Positions 45,701 to 57,039 of a DNA stretch of 64,000 nt are shown here, one piece after another; position 1 is the stretch's first letter; each line of letters starts with the position of its first letter. The translations under genes and the position numbers were made by a program. Under the pieces are notes generated by a model. The model did no database searches, was not told the DNA's origin, and saw only the letters and a program-made list of their open reading frames with translations. The stretch comes from Neonectria sp. B-13 (lineage: Eukaryota > Ascomycota > Sordariomycetes > Hypocreales > Nectriaceae): positions 280,827 through 344,826 of the forward strand of contig NOKP01000018.1 of NCBI GenBank assembly GCA_002682825.1, written 5' to 3'.

Positions 45701-45881
45701 GCAGCAAGGGAGTCGATGGGCAGAAAAGGCGCTGGGAGAGAAAGATATGGAAGTGTATCTCTTCAGGCTGCTTCTGGAGTGGGGGAGGCTGGTGGATGAC
45801 AAGCGGGATGAGATTGGGTTCCGGAAGGACAGCAAAGGGGAATACCACGATGACGCCTGGACGCGGGACCAGGAATGGTGA
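42775..45881 (+). CDS. membrane-bound CAP10-type glycosyltransferase (GT90)
   Basis: Exons 42775-42934, 42995-43284 and 43353-45881; phases agree, giving 992 aa. The N-terminal ~400 residues hold about ten hydrophobic spans (for example LSSFLVFLLSGGLCYGA, LALAITGAIMFTTGTYYS, LFGLMVGSTVFILI). The C-terminal part is the CAP10/GT90 domain: RDPPPGFSEWY (~468-478), IDQFHQIDNDLRPF, YDTLFWRG (~740), NYSACLEPNC and FVPIDPRY (~889). GT90 enzymes transfer xylose or glucose (Cap10, Cxt1, POGLUT) in the secretory pathway. The acceptor and donor here are unknown. This fused multi-span plus GT90 form is widespread in filamentous fungi, with several copies per genome. Conserved W/R/D residues suggest an active enzyme. 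Confidence 0.9.
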
Positions 45882-46096
45882 GCTGGCTTGACATGTGTGA
45901 CGCGGAGGAAGACGGAAGGATATGATTACTGGGAATTTGTGTATTACTACGACATGGATGTACCCGTGTGTTTACAAGATTGTGGTCTCGGGTGTTGAGC
46001 TCCGTCGGGCACGGGGTCAGGTTTGGGCAAAGGGATTGGGAGTCGAATCTCGGTGCCACGTGGACCATAACAAACGGATAGACTTGGGATTTGCAA

Positions 46097-46122
46097 GCAA
46101 AACAAAACAAAACAAAACAAAA
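46097..46122. repeat. (AAAAC)n microsatellite
   Basis: Five tandem AAAAC units. Confidence 0.9.
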
Positions 46123-46227
46123 TGCAAAATTTCTTATTTTCGTTATTGAGGTGGTCGGGCATGTAGATTGGGGCATGTAGATTGGAGGCGAGAGGCCGGC
46201 CGGTTGTGGATCGACACGGAACGGCAC

Positions 46228-46246
46228 GGCAAGGCAAGGCAAGGCA
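46228..46246. repeat. (GGCAA)n short repeat
   Basis: Three to four copies of GGCAA/GGCAC. Confidence 0.75.
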
Positions 46247-47535
46247 GTGTGAGTCGGTGATGCGGCCAGCTGAGCGACGAGGCGTTGAACGACAGCTCAG
46301 CAGACATGTAATTGTGTCTGGGGAGAGGGGAAGCTTCGTCTATCGTGCAGCGCAGTGCAGGACGAAGTGCACTTGTGGGATGCAGCAGCGATGACTGGGT
46401 TACAGGTTGTTTCTGCCTGTGTATGTGCACCTCGCATGCCGGGCGAGTGTGTATCCAGAAGCAAGGTTAACAAGGAGAGGGGCTCGGCGTGGAATGTCCC
46501 GATCGAACGGTTCCTTGGGAATGCCTACCTAATTACTGGGCTACGATTGGGCAGGCGAGGCGGCTTATGGAGATAGTTGTAGATAGGATGGATGGACGTG
46601 GATGGAGAACACAGCAACAAGCGGGAAACCGAGGCTTTGGGGCATCTCCTCCATGACGGATACGACTGTGGTATTTCGTAAACGTATGCAGCAAGGGGGC
46701 TTAGTTCCTGGGGTACGCAAGAGAAGGTGAGGGCAGTGGTGAGCCGGACCGGATGGTGAGGCCATGTGTGATGAAAGGCCACCACTTCGCACCAGCGACA
46801 TCGGTCTTTGTCTTCCGCGGGTGGGCCAAGGACTTCTTCACCGTCACCACCCGCACGCAACCGACGGAAGAGAGAGGGAGAGAGGGAGAGAGTCGAGTGG
46901 GGGTGGGGAATGTGCGAGGCTGAGGCGGCATCTGATGATGCTACTGCACCTGTTGAGTCTGTGACTCTGGGGTGACCCCTGGCGATGAATCGATTCATTA
47001 ACCCGCGAGGATCTCGGTGAAAGGACGAGGTAATTGGGGGACGGCGGAGGAGGCGGCGGAAGAGGAGGCGGCACAATGGCATCATGCAGAGGAGGGGAAG
47101 GGGACGGGATCGTGCCATGGCCATCTCATGGATCGATCATGGACCTGTCTTTCCGGCTGGTTTTCATGTACATGTGTACTTCGCTGGAGGGAGCCGTTGA
47201 AGTAAGTTAGTACTTAGGTATTCGTGGTTAGGCACCGCACAGTCCACGGCGCGCCTTAACCTCGGTGAAACCAACCTGGAGGAGAAGCCGGGGGGCGGAG
47301 GACCAGACGGAGTGCGGACTACGGAGGGAGGACGCGGACGGACCACGGAAGAGGAGCCAGGGACCGGGTATTGAAGCGTTCCGGGGCAAGGTGAGGTGAG
47401 CGAGTGAGGAGTGAGCCGATGCCATGGACATACATGTCCGTTCGGTTCTCCCCGCCGTGCGTGCCTCTCTGTCTCTGTCTCTCGTTTAAACCCAAAGTCT
47501 TGAGACTCGAGTCTCAAGTTGGACCACAAACAGCA

Positions 47536-47588
47536 CACTCACTCACTCACTCACTCAACTCACTCAACTCACTCACTCAACTCAACTC
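47536..47588. repeat. (ACTC)n microsatellite
   Basis: About 13 ACTC units interrupted by ACTCA insertions. Confidence 0.92.
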
Positions 47589-47735
47589 CTAGATAACGAG
47601 AAGGGGAAAGGGGGTACAACCATAAAGCATCCAGTGCGGTTGAACGCCCGGGGTGACTGGTGGGAAAGGGTTGTGTTGGGTCTAGTATTTCGAGTGGCGG
47701 CGGCGTGCAAGTCTGTCATGCATACGGAGCAGGGA

Positions 47736-47762
47736 GGGATGGATGGATGGATGGATGGATGG
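47736..47762. repeat. (GGAT)n microsatellite
   Basis: Six tandem GGAT units. Confidence 0.92.
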
Positions 47763-49737
47763 TTGTTTTTGTTTGTCCAAAAACAGAGAGAAATACAGGG
47801 AGAGGGAGGACAGGCACCTCGTAGATTGGCACAGGAGCGAAGGGAAGGGATCCCGGGTCATGGAACAGCCCAGGCGTGCTGCAATGTGCACTTGCATCAA
47901 CTAGCAACGCCGCCATCGTCGTTTGCTTCTCGACTTTTGCTTTTGCTTCCTTGCAGACTTTGGTCTCAAAGCCCCCCCCCCCCTCATCCCCTCATTTGCA
48001 AGTCGGGGCAGCTCTCGGGATGTTGCCGAACTTCACCTTCTGAGGTAGGACTACGGGCAGTAAGGTAGCACGACATACGAAGTAGTTCAATTCCTTTCCC
48101 CCTCTCCCACTTCTCCCCCGGTTCCCGAGGTGTGGCGAGCCCCGGCCGGTGGGTTTATCGAGTAAGTTTCGGCGCGGCGCGTCACGTCTCTGTCTTCGCC
48201 CTTCTCACCGAGCGGGCATCTGTCGCGAATTTTGAGTGGTTTTCCCCCTTGCTTCTCTTTTTATTCTTTTGATGGACGGACGGAGGGAAAACAAGCAACA
48301 ATTGGCGGGCGGCGCCCACACACGCCCCGGAGGCGCGCCTATGGATGCGAAGGGATGGCGTGGGTCTGGGGGCTGGGGGCTGGGCATGGCAGATGGCATG
48401 GGGAGGGGGTCGATGATGGATGATTGATGGGGTCTTGGTCCTGAAGCTAGAGCGAAGCTGGAGTTAGTGAGTTGTCGACTAGATTGTCTGGGTGCAATTG
48501 CTTAGCCGCGGATAAGTCTTGGTGGTGACGGTTTGGGAAAGCGGAGCCTCTGCGGCTTTGGTCGTCGATGGACTCTGATCTCTGGTCTCCGGTCCTTGGA
48601 GCTATACATTAAATGCCGTGATGGCAGCATTGGACATGTGGTTTTTTTCTTATTTCTTCGTGTTGGAATCGGTAAAAGATGTCCAGTCCGTGGGGGGTTC
48701 AGTATTAGCCGACAGGATACAAAAACACAGCGTGCGAGAGAGATAGCTGGTGGTGTCACTTCTTTCACATGTCCCGGCTGCACATACGTAAATACCTACT
48801 AGCGAGGTACGAAGTAGGTACGCAACAGGGCGGTGGCTTGAGTAGGTATGCACGGTATCGGACGGTGGTCCGGCGGTTGGCCTCGGGTATCAGTTTCTCA
48901 CAGACATGAGGTGAGTCGAGGAAAACAAAATGGCGAGGGTAAGGGCAGCTTGGATGCATAGTCTAGTCGACAGAGCCGGCCGTCGAGATTTGGCCAAGAC
49001 GGCGACAGCGGCAGAGAGAGCTGTCGCACGTGGGCCTATGAGAGGTGCAGGTCGCGGTGAGGAGAGGCAGGCCGCGGGTGGTTGACCGGTGACCAGTGAA
49101 TGTGAGAGGTATTTCCTTGACGAACCTGGAAAGAAAGAATATGACGACAAAGGTACGAATACTCAAGCCAGGAACGGTAGCGAGCTACGAAGCCGAGAGC
49201 CCAGACAGAGATGTGGCGGAACGGGATGGGATGGGATCAGATGTGATGAGATGGGACACGGTCTTCCTTCCACCCCTGCCACTAAACACACACAAGTGAC
49301 AGAAGACTGCAACATGGGGTGGTCCATGGCGGACCGGAAATACAGTGCCTTTGAGGCACCAAAGAAGAACGGAAAACAACGTGATAGAGTCGAGCTCTGG
49401 CCACTCTGCAAGCTTGCAACCAGAAAAGAAAGGCTTCCATGGGTAGCTTCTGCAGATTGCTCCAGGGTCTCCCTCCCCCCCGGAAGAAAGAAAGTCAATC
49501 GTCGTGGTCCCGAGTCCTGTGCGTGTCTGGCCACGCGCGGAACAGGGACCAGGAGTCGAGGATACCGTTGTGCTGGCCGCACTCACATACTCACACCTGC
49601 ATACAGCACACAGCACGAATACTTAAGTCACGGTCCTGTAGTAGTCGGACATTGCACACTATTGAATGTCGGCGCAGACTCCAAAATGCACCCGCTGCGC
49701 ATCAATGCGTATCGCGCAATTGGTTGCAGAGAGGGAC

Positions 49738-49764
49738 AGGGAGAGAGAGAGAGAGAGAGCGAGG
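49738..49764. repeat. (GA)n microsatellite
   Basis: Ten or more GA dinucleotides. Confidence 0.9.
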
Positions 49765-51548
49765 AAAACATGGTGCCTCAGGACTGAAAAGTTGACTGGT
49801 TGCACGCCGACTCGCGACCGACCGACCGACCTACCTGACCGAGAAATGACATGGATGACATGGATGCGTGCTGCCCACCTAGAGCCTGGGTACTAATTCC
49901 GGGGCGGAAATGCCGTTCCCTCCATACGGTATCTGTGCCTTGTCTCCCGCCTCCCGATCGGACGAAACGACGGTCCGATTCAATAAGACTTGGGTCAGAT
50001 TTCAGAGCCCCTGTTTTCCTCCTGCTCCTTGCCCACTCTTTGGAAAGCCAATTACTTCACTTGTAGTCTTCGAATACATTAACCATGGGGGCCTTGCTCC
50101 CCCAAATGTAAAAAGGTACGGTACACATAATTACTAAGTTACTATCCCGTTCCTGTGGTTGTGTCTCCGGTTCCGTCTCGTCCCCCCCCCCCCCCAATGC
50201 CACCTCGGGCCCCTCCCGAGAGCACGTACAGCAAAGGTCGCGCGTGCGTGGGTCGGCAGGTCTGTGCGGTAAGAGTGGGGGAAGGACATCGGCATCGGAA
50301 ACTAGAAAACGGAAGCAAGACAGGAGGAGGAAAAAAGAAAGGAAATCTTGTCCAAGCAAACTCGGGGGGTGGACAGGGGGGGGCCGACCTCCAGACTGAC
50401 GAAACAGAGAGAGGGGAATTGCGGCGGGGGAAGGAAAGGAAAAAGAAAGGAAAAGGAAAAGGAAGGCAAGGAAGGGTCTCTCCGTTGAGTACGAATACCG
50501 TATACTCGCAGCACCAGCCAGAATCTGAAGCAAGCCAGAGTCTGAAGCCGGCCAGCCAGCCAACCAACCAACGGCCGCAGCCAGGCTCCTTATGACAGGG
50601 TCGTTGTTAGCAAGATTGCCGCCAGAGCCGCCGTCCCCCGCCCGGTGTGCCGGGTAGGGATTGGATTGCTGCGAGGTAACCTTGGCTCAGTGTTAAACCT
50701 TGGCTGTTACCTTAGGTTGTCTTACCTGCGGTGGTGCCTGCGGTGCTTGTGCTTGGGTGCAGCGTGCTGGAGGATGCGAGTGAGTGAGAATGCTTGTGTG
50801 GTTGTGCCAATGTGCTTCCCCTCTCATCAATGCTCCAAGTGGCTAATGCAGTAGACTACTCGGCCGGGATGCGCAGCCGGTCTAAGCCTAAATGGTCTCA
50901 CCTTGGAACCCACACCTGGTTGGTCCCTTTCTTCCATTCATCCATCCACCAATTCGTTCATCCGTCTCTATCATCTATCATCCATCATCCACTATATCGT
51001 GCAGTATGCATACCTCATATCTCGCTCAACTCTACCCAATCCCCCCCCATCTCGTCCCCCAGTCTCGGTTGACTGATTCACTTGACTGATGGATGACCAC
51101 AACAAAAGTAAGGACCAGGCAAAGGTAAGGCATTGGATCCCGTTGCCGTAAAAACCTGGTACCGCGGTGCACCTGCAACCCAGTGTCCACCCACACCGGG
51201 GGGGGGGGGGGCACTAACTCACATCACACCTGACCCAGGTCGCAGGTAAAATCCATTTCCCACGATCCCGACCGAACCCGGACTTGTGGGCCGGCCGTTG
51301 ACCTCGACTGACCTTGGCCGCACCTTGGGGCTGATGACCACGGCAACAGTCCACCGCGCGCCAGATCAGACAGAGAAAAAGACCCTTCCTGCCCACCTGA
51401 GCAAGCCCCGCAGCGACAGCCCCAGCCCTGTCGCCCCCAACTCCCGGCCCGGTTCGTTGTGTGTGGCTCACTGGGGGCGCGGGCTCCGGGGGAAGAGGCG
51501 TGGGATGTTGCTTCGATACTCGGCACACTCCCCCTCTGTCTCCGCACA

Positions 51549-51595
51549 TGCACTTCCACTTGCACTTCCACTTGCACTTCTATTTCCACTTCCAG
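51549..51595. repeat. hexamer minisatellite, units CTTCCA/CTTGCA
   Basis: About seven consecutive hexamers of pattern (A)CTT(C/G)CA with one TATTTC variant. Confidence 0.85.
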
Positions 51596-51713
51596 GGCTG
51601 TTTCCAGGGCTAGGTACTTCCAGGGCCGCCGCGAAGACCACACTTTGCTCCTGCTGGTGGTGATGAATGGTGTTGATGTTGATGCGCTTGCTTGGGCTGG
51701 TGTTGTTGTTTCC

Positions 51714-51780
51714 GCTTCTGCCTCTGCTTCTGCTTCTGCTTCTGCTTCGACTTCCGCTTCGACTTCTACTTTTACTTCCA
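51714..51780. repeat. hexamer minisatellite, units CTTCTG / CTTCGA
   Basis: About ten hexamers beginning as CTTCTG and grading into CTTCGA, CTTCTA and CTTTTA; the minus strand would read as alternating Glu-Ala/Glu-Val codons. Confidence 0.88.
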
Positions 51781-52402
51781 CACACATACCAAACAACCAC
51801 GCGGCCCCACCCATTTCCATCTCTCCGTCCGTCTCTCCGTCGTTCTCTGGCTTCGCTCGGTGTCTCTCATTTACCCGCCCACTTCGCCCACTTCGCCCGC
51901 ACCCACAACCCACACCTACCCACACACCCACTCTCGCTCCCGCACCCTCACCCTCACACTCACCTCTCTTACCTTCTCTTACCGTGCTCTGCAACTGGTA
52001 TTCGTACCTCACTTTTACCTGTACTCGCCCTTTCTTCCCTTCTTGCCTGTGCTGTTCACCATCTTGGTAAATATACGGTGTTCGACGGCGAAGAAGGTAC
52101 CCGATATCGGATACTCAACTTAGTGCCCAAGAGCAATATCCGCACCAAACGAACACCACTTGCACTTCGTCCTGGTCGTATATACGACAATTCCCCCGTC
52201 TCTGTACTCCGGCCCGCAACGCTGCTGCACAAGCCGGACCCATCCAATTACCTATCACGGCTTGACAAACCCGCAATTGCTTCTGCGACCAAAACCCGGG
52301 GCCAGTGAATTGAAGGGCCGCCTTTGGGCACATTTGTTGTTATTGTCGTTGCTGAAGGCCCCAATTTTGTGCTTTAACGCATTGAAGCTACTCGGTGCTA
52401 TC

Positions 52403-52458
52403 CGCTGCCAGTTGCCAGTTGCCCGTTGCCCGTTGCCCGTTGTCCGCTGCCCGCCGCC
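52403..52458. repeat. heptamer minisatellite, unit GTTGCCC
   Basis: About seven heptamers (GTTGCCA, GTTGCCC, GTTGTCC, GCTGCCC). Confidence 0.85.
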
Positions 52459-52765
52459 CGGGAGACAGACAGTCCAGTGCTACGGCGCAGCTAGCAAAAG
52501 GTAGCGTACCTAGCCAGCATAGCACAGACAGAAACAGCGAGACAAGTCCGACGACGGACGAAACGACAACCCCTCCATCCGTCATCCATCCATCTAGGGA
52601 CTCTCCGAGCCCCTGTGCTTCCTAATTCATCAACCAATTCGATCTCAGTCTGGCTCTCTCGTCCTCTCGACATCTTGAGCATCTTCATCCTTGCAGTCAC
52701 TATCTCTCCTCGACTGTCGCGTTGCTTGTTCCTCACTCGCTCGCTCCCACAACACCCACCACCTT

Positions 52766-52809
52766 GCTTCATCCTTCATCCTTCATCCTTCAACCTTCAA
52801 CCTTCAACC
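52766..52809. repeat. heptamer minisatellite, units CTTCATC / CTTCAAC
   Basis: Three CTTCATC-type units followed by three CTTCAAC units in exact tandem. Confidence 0.9.
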
Positions 52810-52940
52810 CTCGGCCCCTCCCTCCACCACAGCGCATCGGCTCTCCGTAGCCTGCCACGCTACGCTACGTCACGGGTACCTACCTAGCCTAACCCAACCT
52901 GCCTTTCCATCCTTACACCCCCGCTGGCTCTGTCATCCTC

Positions 52941-52997
52941 GGGGACTCGACTGGGGGCCTCGAACTGGGGACTGCAACTGGGGACTCAACTGGGGAC
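52941..52997. repeat. minisatellite, unit about GGGGACTCAACT
   Basis: Four degenerate copies of GGGGACTNNAACT. Confidence 0.8.
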
Positions 52998-53150
52998 GCG
53001 CCTTCCTCAGATTGTTGGTGGGGTCAAACCACCCACTCCTACCTTCCCGCTCACCCAACTCTCTCTCACACCCGACCCGACGCCTATTACTGCACCGCTA
53101 CCTTCTTACACACCTACTTTGCACATACATACACCCGCATATCTGCCTTG

Positions 53151-53179
53151 TCTGCCAACCTGCCAACCTGCCAACCTGC
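53151..53179. repeat. nonamer repeat, unit CTGCCAACC
   Basis: Three exact copies of the 9-mer. Confidence 0.9.
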
Positions 53180-53371
53180 ACCCACAACCAGCTGTCGCTG
53201 CAACAAACTGCGGCCTCGCCCAAAATCAATTCGCCCTCCCGCGCCGCCTGCGACGTTCCCAATCCGCTCCGCTCCCGATCGCCTGCCTCCAACAACCCTC
53301 CCGTCGCCGTCTTCTCGAGATAATGGTCCTTTGACACTCTGCGCGCCTGCTCGATTTCCCCTGCTCCAGCA

Positions 53372-55422
53372 ATGAATTCCGTCGCCAATAGCCTAGCCGA
53401 GGCTCCGCAGCCAGCTTCCGCGCCCGCGCTCATGAACCAACAACACCAAAACCCTCAGCAACAACCCCAGCCGCCGCTATCGCCGTCCCCTTCACAGCCT
53501 CCCTCGACCTCCGAGAGGGCGCCCACGCCACTCCTGCCGCCAATCTCCTCGCCATCCGCCCCTCCCGCCTCCCTACCAGCTGTTCTCTCCATATCCGCTG
53601 CCGCATCATCTCTTGCGCCGAACCTCGATGAGCTCCCCCCGCTGCGACAGCCCTCGCCCAGCTCCCCGGCGCACTACTCCTTCGAGCAGCACCAGCAGCA
53701 CCAGCAACATCACTCCCACCACCACCTACACCCGGCGACGCCGCCGATGAGAAAGGACACGAGCTCCTCCATCTCGACCCAGGCCACTACCGCCACACTG
53801 GCCTCCGTGGAGACCAACAACACATCGTACAGTGCCGAAACCTCTCCTAACCTGCATCAGTCTATTTTCTCTGTAAAGGATGGCTCCGACGTCTCTAACA
53901 ACCGCCGCACGAGCAGGAGACGTACCGGACCCCTTTCCCAGCAGTCCAGAGAGCGCGCCGCCCTCATCAGGAAGCTCGGCGCCTGCAATGACTGCCGGAG
54001 GCGGAGAGTTGCTGTAAGTATTTCTTCCTGCCCACCCTCCAACGCGATCGCGTTCCCCGAGTCCGCTGTGTCTCCCACTGCTTGAAATTTTATGCTAATA
54101 CGTTTCTCTTTCTCTCCACGAACAGTGCCACCCGAGTCACCATAACTTGACTTGGGAGGATGTCGTTAGCAAGTTCCACCGTTCCCACAGCCCGACTATT
54201 CAGGATATTGCGCCCTCACTTGCCGCTGCAGGCCGGCCTCTGAGCCCCGCCCCTACCATGGGAAATGTTCAACCCATGTACACCCACGACCCCCAAGAAA
54301 TGGATATCGACTCCAACACACCCGCTCCTCACCAACCCGGCCGACCCCCGCTGAGCGAAGCCCGCATCCGCACCCCTCTACCCTCTGGCCCTCGTCTCGA
54401 AAAATCACTGTCTCTCCCAGGTATCGAGAGCCTCAAGAACGATCTGCAGACAAACGTCGGGCGCATGCTCTCCACGCCCAGTCGCGACCGGTATACTAGC
54501 GTTCAGGCTCTTTTGCTGTTCTGGCAGGAGGACGACGATGTGTCCAATGTCCAGTCAGCCGTCCGGGAGCTTGCCGAAGTATTTGACAAATACTATCATT
54601 ATACGTTCCAGATCCAGGCGATTCCATCCTCTTCGGAGAGCTGTAAAAGCTCTTGGAGGTGGTTGTCGCGGCAACTCAACGATTTTGCCGAAGACCGCGA
54701 CCAGCGGGACGTGCTGAAGATCGTCTTCTATATTGGGCATACGTACCTGGATGGCAACCGAGAGATGATATTGGCGAGGTACCTTGCCCAACCTCCATTT
54801 TTATGAGGACTGACACTAACTCGTTGACAGCTCAAGGGACCCTGAAAGGGCCTCTACAATTCGGTGGAGTGGAATCCAGCAAATCCTCGAAGAGGCCTGC
54901 GCTGATACCCTCATTATCATGGACTCCGCATATTACCCGTCTGCAAGGATGGTCCGCCAGCAGGGCGTCCTCGAACTAATCGCGGCTTCAGTATCGGATG
55001 AACACTTTTACTCACTCGACAGATGCGCCTTCACCCGCGCACTAGCCGAGCAACTGCGAACCCGAGCAACGCGTCTTAGCCCGCTCTCGGCCGCCGAACT
55101 TCACTCGCATCTATTCGCGCACTACCCGAGGATAGTTCAAGAGAAGAACCCCGAAAAGGAGATGATTACGAGTTATCCTTCGCCGTTGCACATGATGATG
55201 TCAGGCAATTCGAGGCTCCCGTCCATCTTCCTTTCACCTTTGTACCAAAGCAGCCCCATGCGAAACAGTCTCTCGTATGAAAACAGCCCCCAGCTGCACC
55301 TTTCGATCCGACTCAACGATGACAATGTCGATGTCGACAGCTGGAACGAGTGGTTACGATTGATGCCCGAGGGAATCAAGGACATAAAAGTCGAAGGCCC
55401 CTTCCGAGCCGCCTTTCGGTAG
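53372..55422 (+). CDS. protein with half Zn2Cys6 cluster and caspase-like region
   Basis: Exons 53372-54013, 54126-54778 and 54831-55422; all phases agree, giving 628 aa. Residues 1-180 are disordered (Pro/Ser/Gln/His-rich). At 205-215 lies CNDCRRRRVAC, an exact CxxC-x6-C first half of a Zn2Cys6 cluster, followed by HPSHHN; the second three cysteines are absent. The first intron interrupts it. Residues ~330-480 resemble a caspase-fold core: LLLFWQEDDD, then VLKIVFYIGHTYLDGNREM with H419, then ADTLIIMDSAYYPS with S464, 45 residues later, where peptidase C14 enzymes have the catalytic Cys. The last ~150 residues form a separate domain (HLSIRLNDDNVDVDSWNEWL, then DIKVEGPFRAAF). I infer a nuclear or regulatory pseudo-protease; the fold assignment is by motif only. 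Confidence 0.8.
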
Positions 55423-56052
55423 CCGGAAGCTCATTCCCCAGCTGAAGGCTCTCGTACAGTGGTAGAGACGCTTCTCCTCGGAAGGACATGGGGGGTCACA
55501 GTATGAGTAATGCTGTGGCCGTTCCCCTGCCCGTTTCGTCCGAATGTGTCATGATTCCGCAATCTCATACATATTTTTCTTCTCACATGACACCTTTTTC
55601 TCAACTTTACGAATTTTTTTCTTGGGACATGCGATGACGAGTCCATGAAATGCTAGCGCATGGAGTATTACGGCGGATTACAGAAAAAGGGAGGACCCGA
55701 TTGGATCTGGAACGGGCCCAGGTCATAAATGATGGAACGACGGAAAGACGGACGGGGAAAAGACGGCATAAAATGGAAAGGCGAGCATGGGCACCTGCAT
55801 GGCGCCTGTTTGTTACCATGGAATCGCACCAATATTGTTGATGATACTATTTACTCCTTGTTGCCCTTACCCCTGTTTATAAATGATCTCGGGACCGATA
55901 TGTAAACTATGGGGTTGGCAGAGTTGGCGCACAAAGTCCGGGGTAGGACTGGGGATTGTGCATGGCAAGGATGTCCTCGGAAACAAATGTCTGTTGATAT
56001 GAGGTAGAATAGCGAGACATGGATTCTAAGGCAATGGGAGGATTTGCCCATC
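55423..56052. other. intergenic, convergent 3' regions
   Basis: 630 bp with the 3' UTRs of the zinc/caspase-like gene and the GH131 gene. AT-rich stretches only. Confidence 0.5.
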
Positions 56053-57039
56053 TTATTTGGAGACACAATAGTCACTGCTGTCCTCGATGAAGATTCCGCC
56101 GTAGATGAGGCCTTCGTCCAAGCCACTCTCCTGGAAGCCCGAATTGACCACGTCGGCAGTACCGGTGGGCTTCTTGAGAATGCCAATCTGGTACTGTCCC
56201 CGGCCAGAGTTGTCGTTTTCAACGGGCTTGGTGGCCGGTCGAAGGGGCTTGTTGCCCTCGGAGTACCAGGCTTGGAGAGTGCTGTTCTTGTCAGCGATTT
56301 CACCCTGGGCAGTATGGCTGTGGGGAATTGTACTTCTTGTCAAAGTCCAGCGTAATGGCAAAGTTCTGCCACGAACCGGCCAGGATGGGCGTGGACCAGA
56401 TCTCCTTGTTGGTCCGGTCGAGGAGCTTGTAGGTGTCCTTGGGCAGGCTTGCTTGGTCGATCATGGCGCCGGTCTGGAAGTTGAACTGGTTCGACGAGTA
56501 GTCGGCGGCTTCGTGCCAAACGTTCTAGCTCGGTTAGCTCACGATTTGGGCTCCGCGGGTTAGAGCGTGGCAGCTTCACTTACCAGGTACTCGTGCGACA
56601 GGTTGAGAGGCCGGCTCTCGTCCTGCAGCAGACTAAAGTGCAGCGTCACAACGCCCTCGGACGCCGGGCTATCCTCGTTGCCGTCCTTGTTGAACTGCAG
56701 GCCGGCGCGGCGGAAGCCGTTCTGCTTCATGAAGATGCTCTCGTCGCCGATGGTCACCTCGACGGGGACGGCGGCGGCGGCGACATCGAAGCGCGACGGC
56801 GGCGCCTCGGGCAGCAGCAGGATCTCGGACCAGGTGAGGTTGTTGCCCTTGACGTAGCCCGGGTTGAAGGGGTTCCAGCCGCCGCCGTTGGCCGTGTCGA
56901 AGTTGGCGAGTGAGGCATTCGCGGGCACGCGGCCGTCGAAGATGACGGGGCAGGAGGGCTTGTTGTAGGCGTGGAAGCCGCGGTACGGAGCGGCCGAGGC
57001 CACGGAGGCGAGCAGGGCGAAGATGATGGAGCGATGCAT
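56053..57039 (-). CDS. secreted glycoside hydrolase family 131 (beta-glucanase)
   Basis: Extracellular enzyme; characterised GH131 members cut beta-1,3-, 1,6- and 1,4-glucans. Exons 57039-56584, 56524-56334 and 56281-56053; phases agree, giving 291 aa. The start at 57039 (MHRSIIFALLASVASAAPYRG) gives a clean signal peptide; a Met seven codons upstream (57060) would spoil it. Family hallmarks in order: CPVIFDGRVP, WNPFNPGYVKGNNLTWSEIL, GFRRAGLQFN, RPLNLSHEYLNVWHEAADYS, NFAITLDFDKN, GRGQYQIGILKKPT and GLIYGGIFIED. Length fits single-domain GH131 without a cellulose-binding module. Three N-glycosylation sequons are visible (NAS, NLT, NLS). It is transcribed in the same direction as the GH43 gene 1.1 kb away, suggesting shared use on plant cell walls. 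Confidence 0.95.

Larger units (their letters stand above)
45882..53371. other. gene-free, repeat-rich interval, 7.5 kb
   Basis: The longest stretch without a recognisable gene. It is full of low-complexity DNA: (AAAAC)n, (GGCAA)n, (ACTC)n, (GGAT)n, (GA)n, poly-C (50182-50195) and poly-G (51198-51211) runs, and hexa- to nonamer minisatellites at 51.5-53.2 kb (separate entries). ORFs up to ~260 codons are translations of these repeats. The right part likely forms the long promoter/leader of the gene at 53372. A non-coding RNA gene cannot be excluded. Confidence 0.45.

Noticed and set aside
51224..52012. 262-codon minus-strand ORF with Glu-Val/Glu-Ala repeats
   Set aside because: Translation of hexamer minisatellites; no unique domain.
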